A stretch of 64,000 nucleotides of DNA from Glandiceps talaboti (lineage: Eukaryota > Hemichordata > Enteropneusta > Spengelidae): positions 875,001-939,000 of the forward strand of contig NC_135552.1 of NCBI RefSeq assembly GCF_964340395.1. The letters are read 5' to 3'. Positions 25,812 through 37,827 of the stretch are shown here, in pieces. Position numbers and translations under genes: made by a program. The notes under the pieces were generated by a model that saw only the letters and a program-made list of their open reading frames with translations, had not been told where the DNA came from and did no database searches. The first letter of the stretch is position 1; each line of letters begins with the position of its first letter.

Positions 25812-26140
25812 TTGACAGAAGTTATAGTATGTGTTGATGTATCATTTGATTGTGATATGACTGAAGTTACGGTACGTGTTGATGTATCATTTGAATGTGA
25901 TATGACTGAAGTTATAGTATGTGTTGATGTATCATTTGATTGTGATATGACTGAAGTTATGGTATGTGTTGATGTATCATTTGATTGTTATATGACTGAA
26001 GTTGTGGTATGTGTTGATGTATCATTTGATTGTTATATGACTGAAGTTGTGGTATGTGTTGATGTATCATTTGATTGTGATATGACTGAATGTGGTATGT
26101 GTTGATGTATCATTTGATTGTTATATGACTGAAGTTGTGT
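25812..26140 (+). repeat. 45-bp minisatellite, about 7 copies
   Basis: Units contain gtgttgatgtatcatttgat and tgatatgactgaagtt. The 45-base period is a multiple of three, so an open frame runs through it, but there is no start context, domain or splice support. One shortened unit lies near 26088. Confidence 0.9.
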
Positions 26141-26569
26141 ATATTTCTTTAATACCAGTTAGTATGTTAATTTAAAAGTAATTATGTTGTATGAGAACAT
26201 TACTTTATAAATTACGTTGTGGAAATAAAGACCATGTAAATCATACTTTCTGTTTAATATCGATGTATTCATACCATGCACACAGATAAATACAAAGTTT
26301 TCCAATGTTTCCAAGCCAAGATTGACGTAGAGTAGATCGGCTTTTCTCATTTTCGATGAGGTAATTTTCCTCTCCTTTGAGAACGTGCAGAGTTCTTTTT
26401 GAGTTTTATGCACATTGTGTTCACATTTTCGTGCTGCATTGCCATACTATTAGCAGTCATAACGAAAATTCTGGCCCTCACTTTGTCAAATATGGTGTGC
26501 CCTCTTACGACGCTTACCTGCTAAATGACCAGACATTCAATAATCGGAATACACTGTATTGTCTATTAA

Positions 26570-27520
26570 TCACTTGATATCTTTGCAATATACATGATCA
26601 TTAGGCTGTTACTATGGGCGTGGTCTTGTTGTTACTAGGTACATTTGTATACATTTTTTGTTGGTTTACTCATTTGCCCACCTGATGACGTTATTTGACC
26701 AAAATACACTGCCATTTGGTTGTTGCTACAGGTGTGGTCATTGTTGCTAGGGCCAAAATGTTTACATAAAATCTGCAGAATAACACTTCTAGTAACATCT
26801 CACCAAGTTTTAGTCTCAATGACAAAGTACTTAATATCAAGATTTAAGTTTTTGACCAAAATTTACACTTTTTATAATTTGCATATCACTCATGAGATCA
26901 TTACATGCTTGAAATTTCTTCATCTATACCCCCAGATGCATCCCCATCAAATTTCAGTCCAATCTGCTCAGTAGTTTTGGAATTTATGATTTTTGACCAA
27001 AAAGACACCTAATTTGCATATCACTAATGGAATTATTATGTCATGAACAAATCTAAATTAACATGCCCCTAAGAACATTCCCACCAAATTTCAGGCCAAT
27101 CTGCCCAGTAGTTTTGGAGGTAAGTTTTTTGACCAAAAATCACATTTTTTTACCCAAAACACACGCCTCTATAGCATGAATGAACCTGTTTCAATCATAG
27201 ACAGTGTCTATGATTTAATTCAGCTGTGCTAAAAACAGGTTTCCAAGCAACCTCAAACAGAGGTTAATGTTGATGCCATTGACATTGATATGTGAAGTAG
27301 CCCATAAAAGATTGAATGATTTCATGACTTCAATAAAACAATCATTTCTAAGTTGAGCTAAAGCATAATTCACACACCACAAATCACGTTTTGTGACCCA
27401 AAACGCACATCTCTGATGCGATCATTTTCATTTGAACAATTTCTCATCTACACACCCTGAAGTAATGTCCCCATCAAATATCAAGGCAATCGGACATATG
27501 GGGTAGTTCATTGGTCTTGT
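26570..27520. mobile_element. Dispersed tandem-module element
   Basis: The left half has the gttgctatgggcgtggtct-type modules. The right half has modules built on aaatttcagtccaatctgct, cagtagttttggaa, tttttgaccaaaa and ctaatttgcatatcac. The last 400 bases match 1-430 of this window. Not coding. Confidence 0.75.
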
Positions 27521-27589
27521 CTAAGAACTGAACCAAGTCAGTACACATATGACTGAATAAAGGCTCATGTCATGTTAACAAATCAAAAT

Positions 27590-28546
27590 GGCTTTAAGTC
27601 GGCTAAATTGCATCATATCCCAAAGCAAATTGACGTGCATATGTAAGCTATAGTTCATATCCATTTACTACATTTGAAAGAAATCAGTCAATAAATGTCC
27701 AAGAAATGGCTCCGGACGGGGTAATAATGATAAGCCTTCAATTGAAGACATATTCCCCAACTTGTGTGTTTTATATTGAATAGTGTTTCTACAAATGTAG
27801 ATATACAAAGCTTCATAATTTATTGACCAATTTGCTATTTGACCTTGAATATGGAGATCAAAGGCAAAGGTCAAGATATAAAAAGAAAGTTGACATTTGG
27901 GTATAGACATTTAAATCAAGTGAATGATTGAAATCTTTGTTTTATCAACTTGTTGACTTATTATATTAAACATAGAAAGAAAAGAATTTGTCATTTAACC
28001 TTGAAAATGTTTCTAAAGGTCAAAGGTCAATGTCTCATTAGAAAACTCATCATTGATAATGTAAGGGTAGACACTTGAATGGTGTCCATATGTATAAAAG
28101 TTTTGGTGATAACAGGTAAAATGTGTTTGTGTATCACAAACATGGCTGCCATCTTGCTATTCAGGTTAAGGTCGCGAAATTAAGCGATATGAATATGTGC
28201 CATGATCAAAACATCAACATCACTTGAAATGTTTGAAGCTATTTAGCTATTTGACCTTGAAGAAGACTTTCGAAGTCAAAGGTCAGGGTCTTAAAAGAAA
28301 GCTCATATTTGATAATATGGGTGTAGGCACTTGAATGGAGTCACTACATATTATACCTCCAAAGTTATGATGCATATTTTGAAATTTAACAACAAATATG
28401 GCCGCCATTCACCCATATTTGATTCTGTCGTTACATTTATGCCTGGTTTGGTTGAAATCAGTAGGTGCTTGCCAGAGACAAAAACAGACAGATGCATGGA
28501 CCCCACTTTTTAAGTCCCCTCTGGGCGGTGCCCGTTGGGGTACTAA
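27590..28546. mobile_element. Remnant of the ACGG-type element followed by a gaccttgaa-module element
   Basis: 27600-27720 matches the right part of the elements at 24316 and 41117 (caaattgacgtgcatatg, then gaaagaaatc, then aatggctccggacgg). From 27735 a related element starts with gacatattcccc. It contains gaccttgaa modules and ends in a hairpin at about 28511-28545 (agtcccctctgggcggtgcc with gttggggtact). It is a diverged subfamily of the same construction. Confidence 0.6.
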
Positions 28547-29210
28547 AATCACACAACAAAATCTTTACCTAACTACATGTGCTGAGTGCAACTGTCACTT
28601 CCTCTTCTAGACTTTTTGAAAACGTTAATGAGTCTGTTACAGACAGCAAAAGCTACACATACAGCAGCTAGTTACACATACAGTCACACCATACACAGGA
28701 ATTACAGAACACAAAGTTCAAATTGAAAATTTACACTATTATAAACAAGTGATTATATTTTTAATGTAAAGCTGGCAATCAAACAAATGACACATTCACT
28801 TTGAAGAGTACATACTGAGACAGACTGAGTGATTTAAATTTATAGCTCATTACAATGGGTTGCTGATTAGAGAGGCATATGCACCATCCTTTGTGATGCA
28901 TGCACAATTTTATTTCATTTTGGCATCAGTATTTTTATAGAGATATTATATAGTAGTTACAACATGACATTTAAAAGTCTGTCGACTATTAGATATAAGA
29001 TTATGATGTTAATATACACGGTGCAACTCTCCAACAAACAGTTCTCACCTTTCCTGACATGACAAGCAGGAACCAATTAAATATTATGGGAGCAGTACAT
29101 GTACATGTAGTAAGTTGAGGGACAGCTCAATTTCCAGTCCCAAAATTGCAGTGGGAGTATTACTACCATTTTTACCTCCTGTAAGGGAGTGTTATGTTAT
29201 ACGTGTATGT

Positions 29211-29248
<38 letters not shown>

Positions 29249-29805
29249 CTGTGTGTCTGTGGTCACGATACCTCAAAAACTACAGCATAAATTCTAATGA
29301 AACTTAGTACACATCGTCCTTGTGCTAAGAACAAGAAGTGATTAGATTTTGTTAAACATCTATCAATAGTAATGATTAATTGGCCAAATTAACAATTTTC
29401 AGTAATTAGACTACACGTACATATACAGAGTGCAAGCTTCAAATTCTATCTAATTTTATTCATACATTTGTGATATCAAAGCGCATCTGTCATGAAAATA
29501 TTTTTGATGTACATGTATATCTTTAATTAGTTATTTGCATATTTTGTAATTAGTCTTTTAAAACTCTGGGTACAGTTTGACCTACCTAATTTGAAGACTG
29601 ACCCAATCTTTTATACATGTTTTACATTGTATTGCGTTGGCCATAAACAGATAGCATCTTGTTGGAGAATTACCCAAGATAAATTCATATGATCTCTTCA
29701 CTATTTCATACTCAATCAAAATTGTAAATCAGTTTTTGTACTTCCAAAGTTAGAAACATGTTTGGACTTCCACATGTGTGTTTGCCATTTAAGATCTAGA
29801 TCATG
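28547..29805. other. Intron sequence with a TG microsatellite
   Basis: Apart from the TG/TGTC repeat at 29204-29262, I see nothing recognisable. Short plus-strand frames depend on the microsatellite. Confidence 0.55.
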
Positions 29806-29809
29806 AAAA

Positions 29810-30170
29810 GATCATCAGTCAAACCAGGTCAGCTTGAGCTTCCAGGTCAAATTACTCACTTTTCTACCGAAAATTCTTGATTGGACCATTACAAAAAGAC
29901 CTTGCTTAATTTCTTAAAGCACAAAGGAATTCATCTTTTTGTGAAATTTGTAAACTTTCCGGTCCGTTTTAAGGAAACTGTGAGTGATCAATCAGACCAA
30001 AATCAAGTATGCTTGATCACATCGCTGCAAAATCAGTATTCCTACAAATAATTCATCAATTGATTTTACTGGCACAAAAGAAGAGATGTCAGTTTAGGTT
30101 TATGCTTTTACAGTATCTACAATGGTGGACTCTTGAGATAGTGAAACTTACGTATGATAGCTATAACTCA
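29810..30170 (+). repeat. Dispersed repeat shared with 18165-18600
   Basis: Diverged copy, same orientation. It shares aaattcttga, tttttgtgaaatttgtaaac followed by tttccggtccg, and aaagaagagatgtcagttt. Not coding. Confidence 0.7.
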
Positions 30171-30482
30171 GAATTTTGCATTCCAACAATGAATGTAGGT
30201 ACAGAAATGTATGGTTTTGCCATTACGGGAAGCAGTTCAGTTTAAAACTGATATATGCATAAATTAACAAAACAAAAGACACTAGAAATGTACAGATGTT
30301 TAACTGTTCATTGTCTAAAGTGTCAATGAATATGCATCAAGACTATGAATATTCACTTTAATCCATAAACTCTAGTCCTCTTCAAATGCTAGGACGACTA
30401 ATTAGTGACATCATCCATGTATGCAAATCCATTTATGGTATACAGTCCACAAAATTGTCTTTTTCTATGAGGTGATATATCA

Positions 30483-31556
30483 AAAATAGCACCACTGGCA
30501 TTGTAGCACAACTGTACAGTTTTCATAAATGTTATGCTAGGTATAGGTGATCATTTGCTGAATGACTATCCAGTTGCCTAACCAACCCTATTGTTATCTT
30601 TGCAATATACACAATCATTTGGCTGTTGCTATGGGCATGAACATGTTGCTAGCAATATTTGCATACATTTTTTGAATGTCCATTCACTTATCTGTGAATC
30701 CCCGATGTTATCTTTGCAATATACATGATAATTTGGCTGTTGCTATGGGCATGGTCTTGTTGCTAGGTATGTTTACATAGTATTACATTTTTTGAATGTT
30801 TAATAATCATTTATCTATTAATCCCTGTTATCTTTGTGAAATACACCGTTTGACTGTTGCTATGGGCATGGTCATGGTTGCTAGGGTATTTGCATATATT
30901 TTTTGAATGTTTACTCACTTCCCTAACTTGATTTTATTTGACCAAAATATACTGCCATTTGATTTTTGCTAAGGGCATGGTCTTGGTTGCTAGAGCCAAT
31001 TGCACCAGTGTTTTGAAGAAAATCTGCAGAATAACACTTCTAGAAACATCTCACCCAGTTTTAGTCTCACTGACCAAGTACTTTTTGAGATAAGTTTTTG
31101 ATCAAAAATGAACATTTTTACACCTAATTTGCATATCACTGATGAGATCATTATATGCTTTGTACTTCTTCGTCTATACACCCCCAGATGCATCCCCATT
31201 AAATTTCAGTCCAATCTGCTCAGTAGTTTTGGAATTAAAGATTTTTGACAAAAAAGACACATTTTTAGCCCTAATTTGCATATCATTGATGGAATCATGC
31301 CATGAACAATTCTTTATCTAAACACCCATAAGAATGTTCACACCAAATTTCAGACCAATCTGAACAGTAGTTTTTGAGTTTAAGTTTTTCGACCGAAAAT
31401 GACATTTTTGACCCAAATCGCACACCGGTGGTAAGATCAATTTGATATGAACAATTTCCCAACTAGATACCCAAAGTAATACACCCACCAAATATCATAG
31501 CCATTGGCTGGACGTTCTTTTGATCATAAGTTGTTTTTATACACACACATATCCAC

Positions 31557-31611
<55 letters not shown>

Positions 31612-31697
31612 CACACACACACAGACAGACAGACAGACAGACATCCACTTAGCGACACCTATGGCACTACTGAACCTTATCAGTTCAGTTGTGCTAA
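30483..31697. mobile_element. Most complete tandem-module element, with CAGA microsatellite and terminal hairpin
   Basis: It begins aaaatagcaccactggcatt and carries four gttgctatgggcatggtct-type modules (to about 30990). Three or more modules with aaatttcagtccaatctgct-like text follow (to about 31500). Then comes a CAGA microsatellite (31557-31641). It ends in an imperfect hairpin at 31662-31697 (tggcactactgaac with gttcagttgtgcta). The ends and order repeat at 1-520 and, in part, elsewhere. No protein is encoded. The element stops 13 bases short of the ORP exon at 31710, so it sits right against the 5' splice site. Confidence 0.7.
31557..31641 (+). repeat. CAGA/CA microsatellite
   Basis: More than a dozen cagA units with a CA interruption at about 31610-31622, placed between the module region and the terminal hairpin of the surrounding element. 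Confidence 0.95.
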
Positions 31698-31709
31698 AGT
31701 GTGACTTAC

Positions 31710-31864
31710 CGACTACTTTGATCAGGTTCTAACCATTCTATTGAAGCACCAGCTGGTATACCACTAGACTGAGATTGCACCAAATGTTGTTGTTGTAAAA
31801 TAGATAGACACTGTTCTAGTGTTGCTGTTGCTGCTTGAGATGTTGCCTTGAGTAGTAAACAATC
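31710..31864 (-). CDS. OSBPL10/11: OSBPL10/11-like gene, linker exon (LLLKATS ... SIEWLEP)
   Basis: Minus-strand acceptor ttgctgtag precedes GATTGTTTACTACTC. The donor is gtaagt after AGTAGTCG. The exon is 155 bases, enters in phase 0 and leaves two bases over. The 51 residues start DCLLLKATSQAATATLEQCL and include ILQQQHLVQ and ASIEWLEPD. This matches the LLMLKATS..ILQLQH..IEWLEP linker typical of ORP10/ORP11, a helical and Gln-rich segment between the PH and ORD domains. It is conserved enough to tell this gene from other ORP subfamilies. A module element ends 13 bases beyond the donor, and a gaccttgaa-type repeat begins just upstream of the acceptor. Confidence 0.92.
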
Positions 31865-31879
31865 CTACAGCAAATAAAA

Positions 31880-32240
31880 CAGTCTTAATAGAAGACATAG
31901 TCCACCCTCAAATGTGACTGAATGGAGACATGATTTAAAAGAAATGGGTGGCAACAAAACAATACTACAATGTCTGTGACAATTTCAGTTCCAGATCTAG
32001 GTTAAAGGTCAATGTCTAAAACAACAGTATATAGGGGTAGATACTTTTAATGTAGTCTCCATGTATCAATGTTTTACAGTTAATTGGTAAATCACAATTG
32101 TTCACAACAAATATGGCTGCCATTGAGTAAAACATGATATGACCACCAAAAGTAATGCATTTGTATGTTTATCTGGTTCTGCATTTATGTAAAGACATGA
32201 TCTAAAAGACATTAGCCACAAAATGTCTGCACCTTGTCCT
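31880..32240. repeat. Partial gaccttgaa/atggctgcc-type dispersed repeat
   Basis: It starts aatagaagacatagtcca, similar to the left edges at 24311 and 27745. It then shows gttaaaggtcaatgtctaaa and aaatatggctgccattgag. Diverged and noncoding. Confidence 0.5.
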
Positions 32241-32401
32241 TTGTACAATTGACCATGGGGGGAATTACCTTTGCTATGTTACTACTAGTGCATGAAGCAC
32301 TGCTGTGTCCTATACTGGAAATGATGGAGATTTCAGGTCCACACATAAATATTACTATATATTGCATAGTCCTGCTTTGGGTTAGAATATGTGGGGGTGG
32401 G

Positions 32402-32414
32402 GGTGTGTGTATGC

Positions 32415-32456
<42 letters not shown>

Positions 32457-32765
32457 TCATTCATTCATTAAAGTAATGAAACATCATTACCACAAAAATT
32501 GTAAATTGTAATCTCACAAGTCTCAAGTTACAAAATAAAACATGCTGAAGGAAATTTGCACCTACAGCACCACACCCAACCCTGTCAGGAATATCGACCG
32601 GGATAATAATCCTGATATTTGTCTGTGTCTGTACGTCTGTCTGTATATGTATGTATGTATGTATGTATGAATGTATGTACATGTATGTGTGTGTGTGTGT
32701 ACATGCATGCATGTATGTATGCATGTATGTATGTATGTATGGATGTATGTATGGATGTATGTGCC
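32402..32765. repeat. TG and ATGT microsatellites
   Basis: A TG run at about 32402-32448 and an ATGT/ATGC run at about 32645-32762. Open frames here are entirely repeat-made (Cys/Val or His/Thr runs). Confidence 0.9.
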
Positions 32766-32994
32766 TGTGTGCTCACATGCATTTAACTAGTTCGGGACAA
32801 TTATCCAAACTGCGATAATTTTTTTGTAACCTGACTGGGATAAATTACACTGAAGTCATATGCACAGAAATATATTCAACATGGTGCATGTGGAAACAAG
32901 TATGAAAAACGCTTTCTACTCTCAGAGACCTACATTACAAGAAATTACGTGGTCAGACACAGCACGAGTTCTAGAAGACTATTTATCCAAACTG

Positions 32995-33322
32995 TAATTT
33001 CTACTGAAATGAATTTCTGTATAAGACTAATACCCACCTTTTAGCTTACTTTTGGGTGTCCCTCTGCTTCCCCTTGTTTATTGCCAAATATAAATTAATG
33101 CCCACGGCACCCCATGGCCTATCCCCCTAGTTGTCACATGACCTTGACTAGCCAATCCCCAGTATTCCTTGGTCCTAAAAGTAACCGAAGGTTAAAGGAC
33201 TGCAGACTGTGGGGAGGAGGGTGGGAGTGTAAAAGGTGGGTATTAATCTTATACAGAAATTCATTTCAGTAGAAATTACAATTCTGTACAGACAAATACC
33301 CACCTTTTAGCTTACTTTTGGG
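32995..33322. repeat. Nested inverted and direct repeats at the 3' end of the DIRS-like element
   Basis: About 50 bases at 32995-33045 (ending acccaccttttag) recur inverted at 33232-33282 (starting aaaaggtgggtatt). The segment from agactaatacccacc to cttacttttgggt at 33027-33060 recurs directly at 33289-33322 with one change. Such complementary end repeats fit the unusual termini of DIRS-type elements, which replicate through circular intermediates (family knowledge; the exact role here is inferred). Confidence 0.8.
33055..33172. repeat. Left inverted terminal repeat of the DIRS-like element
   Basis: Reads gcttccccttgtttattgcc, aaatataaattaatg, catggcctatccccctag and ccagtattccttgg. The reverse complement is at 39650-39757 with scattered substitutions and small indels. 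The two arms frame the whole retroelement. Confidence 0.85.
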
Positions 33323-33341
33323 TAAGCCTAGAATATGACAC

Positions 33342-34300
33342 CTAGTTGGTGGAGGGAGTCTCCACACTGAAAGGCATAGCAACATTTTGAGCCGAACTGA
33401 TAGGACCTAGAGCAGACATCCTGACTGCCTCTTGGGCCATGTCCCACAAGTAAAAGCTGATGAATGAGTTCTGAGAGCGCTAGGTTCCTGCCTCAATGAC
33501 TGACTTAATGGGTACGCCAGACCAGAGTGCCCAGGAAGTAGCCACTGCCTGAACTTCATGAGCAGTAACTTTAGAAAGTACCCGTGTATCAGCCGTGGAA
33601 GAACTGTATGCCACTTTAATAGTATTAACTATCCACTTGTCCGATTTCCAAGGGATGAACAGCCGGGTACGATCACCCCATATGTCCTTAGTGCTATTAT
33701 AGTACCACTTGACAGCTCTGACTGGACATAAAAGACATTCTTTTCGGTCCCTTCCACCAGCGTGGCTAAATCCTTAATGATAACGGGAGAACCTAAGACC
33801 TGATTTTTAGCAATGAAATTAGGACGAGTCCGAGGTACAACCTGGTGCTGTAACCACTGGGAATTCAACCCTGTCCAATATCTAGTGTGTGGATCTCACT
33901 TCTACGACTGCCTGAAGCAAGAGCTAGCAGAAACAGAGTCTTATTAAATTCCAGCGAAATCTGGTATAGAGGTTCAAAAGGGGGAGATTGTAGTGCGTTG
34001 AGCCCTAGAGACAGACTCCACTGGGGAGTTGAAATGGGCCGAGGCGGTCTCTTAATGTGGAAGTTCCTTATCAAACTAGATAAGATCTTATTTTGTCCAA
34101 AGTCCGGGCCCCCAACACTCCTAATGGTACTAGAATTAGCTGAGCGGTATACCATTATGGTTTGAATAGCTAACCTCTGTACATCAAATAGTTCAAACAG
34201 AAAGGCAGTTAACTGTTGTGTAGAATCTTGGAGTGGATCAATTGATCATTGATTACACCAACTAGAGAATCTCTTCCACTTTTCCCCGTAAGTGGCAAGG
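33342..34300 (-). pseudogene. Tyrosine recombinase of the DIRS-like element
   Basis: The N-terminal part (about 34360-34230) has AKGFSRKTAVVIARPQRAST-type text typical of YR retroelements. The core has LFLLALASGSRRSEIHTL (about 33940-33885), containing the first catalytic Arg. Further on, after a frame change near 33865, lie CPVRAVKWYYN and TAHEVQAVATSWAL, where the usual HxxR Arg is Gln. An in-frame TAG at 33480-33482 replaces a residue just before the SFISFYLWD motif, whose Tyr (33450-33452) is the expected nucleophile. The frame ends at 33342. The role in the family is integration of a circular DNA intermediate. This copy cannot make full-length enzyme. Confidence 0.82.
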
Positions 34301-34450
34301 GTACTCGCTCGCTGGGGTCTTGCAATGACCACGGCAGTCTTGCGAGAAAAGCCCTTTGCAATGAGAGATCATTCGGCAGTTTGCACAGGAGATCTAGTAG
34401 GAGAGACAGTAACACTGGGAACCACGAGCGGTTCGGCCACAGTGGAGCAA

Positions 34451-35090
34451 CTAGAGATAGTACTTTTCCTCTTGAATTTTTCTGAGGACTAGTGGTAGCA
34501 GGGGTAGAGGTGGGAAGGCGTAGGCCTCCAACCCTCCCAATTCCTCCCAAATGAACGAGAAGGCGTCCACTGCCATTGCTCTGAGATCTGGTACTGGCGA
34601 TACAAAGAGAGGCAGTTTGCGATTGAGAGAGGTCACAAACAGGTCGACTACTGGCTTGTTCCACCTGATGAAGATTTGATTGGCTACATTCTGTGGAATC
34701 TCCCATTCCGCAGAGCGAACTTGAATGCAGCGCGAGAGTGCGTCTGCGATCATGTTGCGCTTCCCATGAAGGTGCCGCACCCTTGGTGTTATCTTCCTGT
34801 CTTTGCACCAGAACATTAGGTCCCAGGTGAGATAACATAGGGTCGGTGAATTGCCCCCCCCCCCCCATTTTGTTGATGTAAGCCACCACTGTTGTGTTGT
34901 AGGTATTGTCTAGCACACAGTGGTGTGACACCAGGTGTTTGAACTGGCGAAGAGCTAGAACAACTGCCTGCAATTCTAACCAGTTGATATCATGGAGGCT
35001 GGATGGTAGATCCCAAGTACCTGAAGTCCAGTGGTGGTCCAGATTGGCTCCCCATCCCACTTTGGACGCATTGGTAAAAAGGGAAAGTTG
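34451..35090 (-). pseudogene. RNase H domain and following region of the DIRS-like pol
   Basis: Minus strand. TNASKVGWGANLD (the first catalytic Asp of the usual TDAS is Asn here) is followed by INWLELQAVVLALRQF with the conserved Glu. Then come LDNT..VAYINK, HLHGKRNMIADALSR and VDLFVTSLNRKLPLFVSPVP. The last two are hallmarks of DIRS/Ngaro pol. A 13-base C run (plus strand 34854-34866) breaks the frame between the LDNT region and the HLHGKRN region. The domain degrades RNA in RNA/DNA hybrids during replication of the element. Confidence 0.85.
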
Positions 35091-35396
35091 TTTTCCAACT
35101 CGACAATGGTTTTCCTTCCAACATTGCCTCTTTGTCCAACCACCATTGTAGGTGTGGAAAAAGGGGTGGTAGGATGGGAACCACAGACTCTGCTGATTGG
35201 ATACTGGGGTGCCAGTGAGCCAACAGGTAGAGCTGAATTGGACACATTCTGAGGCTTGCCCATGGTGAAACGTCGATGATAGAATTCATCAAACCCAACA
35301 GGGACAGAAATAGTTTGGCTTGTATGCAGGGTTGTTTTGCTACAAGCCTTACCAGTACTACGATCATGTCTATTCACACTTGCGGTGGACAGACTA

Positions 35397-35876
35397 TTAA
35401 ATTATGTGTTTGGTCATAAAACGCATCCCGATCAAAATCATGTCCTGAGTAGGAACTAGAACAGATCTGTCAGGACTCAGAAGGAATCCGAGAGACCTCA
35501 GAATAATCTGGGTGTCTCGAACAAAGCAACGAAGCTGTTCGACTTTCTTGTCGTGTAGCAGCTGTAGCAGTTTGTCATCTAGATAAGGATTGAGTAGAAA
35601 ACCGCACGCATGGAGAGTGGTTACCAGTGTGGAAACTACCTGAGTAAAGACTCTTGATGCTGTTGTGAGGCCGAACGGTAATGCTACGTATTTGAACACT
35701 AGACCGTTGGTTGCAAAGCTGAGAAAGTGACGACACGACCCATGAATGGTAATGTGGAAGTAGGCGTCCTTCAAATCTATGGGCGCCATCCATTCGCCTG
35801 GCTGAATAGAGGCGAAAACGGATCGGATAAACTTATACGCCCCCACCACTGGACTGCATGTGTCTGTGGGGTTCAC
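35397..35876 (-). pseudogene. Reverse transcriptase of the DIRS-like element
   Basis: An open frame of 159 residues on the minus strand. It contains MAPIDLKDAYFHITIH (RT motif A with catalytic Asp), LPFGLTTASRVFTQVV (motif B-like) and PYLDDKLL (motif C, YLDD at 35574-35585). It ends with the thumb-like LRSLGFLLSPDRS and GMRFM. The catalytic residues look intact. The fingers domain upstream is not continuous with this frame, and the frame downstream is broken before RNase H, so it is a fragmentary pol gene. Confidence 0.9.
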
Positions 35877-36334
35877 GGTCCTGTTGGGAGGGAAGTCAGG
35901 AGAACTGCTGATGACTTCCTGACCCTTGTGTTTGATTGGTCGAGGAAGTGGACGGCTTACTCGGCTGACTCATGTGCCAAGTGTTCGCAGCCTGACCCTA
36001 AACTTGTGTGGGTTTACGGCTGCGTTTCTTACTCTGACTTCGCCGCTTGTATCCACTAGTTTGTGGTTGCTGTCTTGTAGTCGGAGTCAACGTAGACGCT
36101 TGAGGCGTAGCAGTTGCCTGGAAGTGAGGGGGTTTTGTATATTTTGGACCCCTCTCAGCTGTGGCCGGTACTTGCTTAACCCTTCGCTCAGCGAGCCCCC
36201 AAATAAAAATCTAGAATTGCTCGTCTTGCTAGCCCTAGCTTCTAGTTTTAGTTCGGGGGTGTACTTCAATGCTAGTCGCTCAAGGAAGGCATCACGTTCT
36301 GACAAAATGAGCTTGAGATCAGTCACGCTCGTCC

Positions 36335-37762
36335 CTACTGAGCGAAAAAGACAAAGGAGTTTGCTCTATGCGTGTCTGAAACAGGACCACTTTTAGTCAA
36401 CTCAATCGCCGTGGCGATAAACCAGTCCAGGTGTGATAGAATGCGTATGTTCTTATACAATGATTCATCCACAGACCTCACGAAGGGGCGAGAAACCATA
36501 TAGGATTTGAAAGCGGTATAGTTGTCATCGACTAACCTCGCTTCCTTCTCCAACGTTGGATACCTTAGCCATGGTTCAGATGTATAAACCTGGTAAGACT
36601 TCGACTTGGATTTGAACCATGGGAATTGAGCCGGTGGAAGGGGATCCCTGTCATTCATACCTGCCAATTTGTACTGTCGAGACAAGACTAAATCTTCCCA
36701 AGGAAAAGATGAGGTTGGGTAATGACGCTGGTGACTCCTCCCCCAGCGACTGAAACATTTGGGATTCAAGCGGCTGGGTTGGAGCCAGTCGTTTTTGTCA
36801 GGAAACTGCCTGTAAATCCACGAAATTACCTCTTCATAGGCAACTTCGTCACGAGTAGTGACAGCTGACGGATAGGGACTCGATGCCCCGACTGATATTT
36901 CAGAATGGGATTCCATGTCGCTAAAATCATCATCAGAGGTATGGATCTCCAACACATCCTTAGATACCTGTGGAGACCTGCGTCCTTCTCGAGTTAAACG
37001 ATCAAAGTGATCCGGATAGTCTTTATGTGGGGAGCGTGACTGATCACCGCATCTTGACCCCAAGATGGAATGATCAGATGATGACGCTCTACCCGAAGTA
37101 GTAGACCTACTACGGGAACAAGACGGCCGAGAGGGTGAAGGTTGAGTTCCCGCTTCTGCCTCCTGGTTCCCCTGGGGGTAGTGGCTCGGTATGGGGTTAG
37201 TAACAGGTGGAGTCCACCCTTGAAAACCATGTTGAATGGTTTGCTGCCATGCATTGGGAACACTGGGTACCATAGAGGGTGCTGTTCCCTGTGGTAAATA
37301 GGGTACTGCTCCCTGTGGTAAAAAGGCAGTGTTCCCAGTCAGAACCCCTGTATACTGATTGAAATGCTGAGGATTTGTCACAGGAAACTGGTTATAAGGA
37401 ATGTAGGAGTGTCCCCAAGGAGAGAAATAAACTCCAGGTTGTACTCCTGTTTGGTCGGTCACAGAATCGATGAGTGTCCGGTATCTGGACTGCCCCCTCG
37501 AATTTGCAGCCGGCGGTAAATTACTATGTACCGCAGTAGTGGTTTGACCTTGACCAAAGGAAATATCCCTGACCTCCGTAGTGGGGATACGTTCTGCCTC
37601 TCCCTGAACGATCGTATTTTTAATCGGGCGAACCTGTCCGTCATCGGGCTGGGAACGCCAAGCGTAATACGGATCCCATCTATCGGGTGATAGATTAGAT
37701 TCCGCGGACCATAAATCCCCTTGTGGGTTAAACCGGGATTGTGCGGCAACAACTGCATGCAC
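36335..37762 (-). pseudogene. Gag-like ORF1 of the DIRS-like element
   Basis: A 475-residue open frame. The first half is rich in Pro, Gln and Ser. A Ser/Arg-rich patch follows (around SRPSCSRSRSTTSGRAS), then an acidic stretch (EIHTSDDDFSDMESHSE). The C-terminal part is more structured and aromatic (EEVISWIYRQFPDK, WFKSKSKSYQVYTSEPWLRY, LSHLDWFIATAIELT). This matches the first ORF of DIRS/Ngaro elements in position and composition; such ORFs are thought to encode a gag-like protein. It is preceded by a stop codon and separated from its probable N-terminus by an inserted DNA element. The start at 37762 is therefore not a natural initiator. Confidence 0.75.
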
Positions 37763-37827
37763 CCCAGGATCCCTAATGGAGGTAAATTATCGCCTTGAAG
37801 AGGGTGGTTTTCCTGAGAAGGAGAAAC

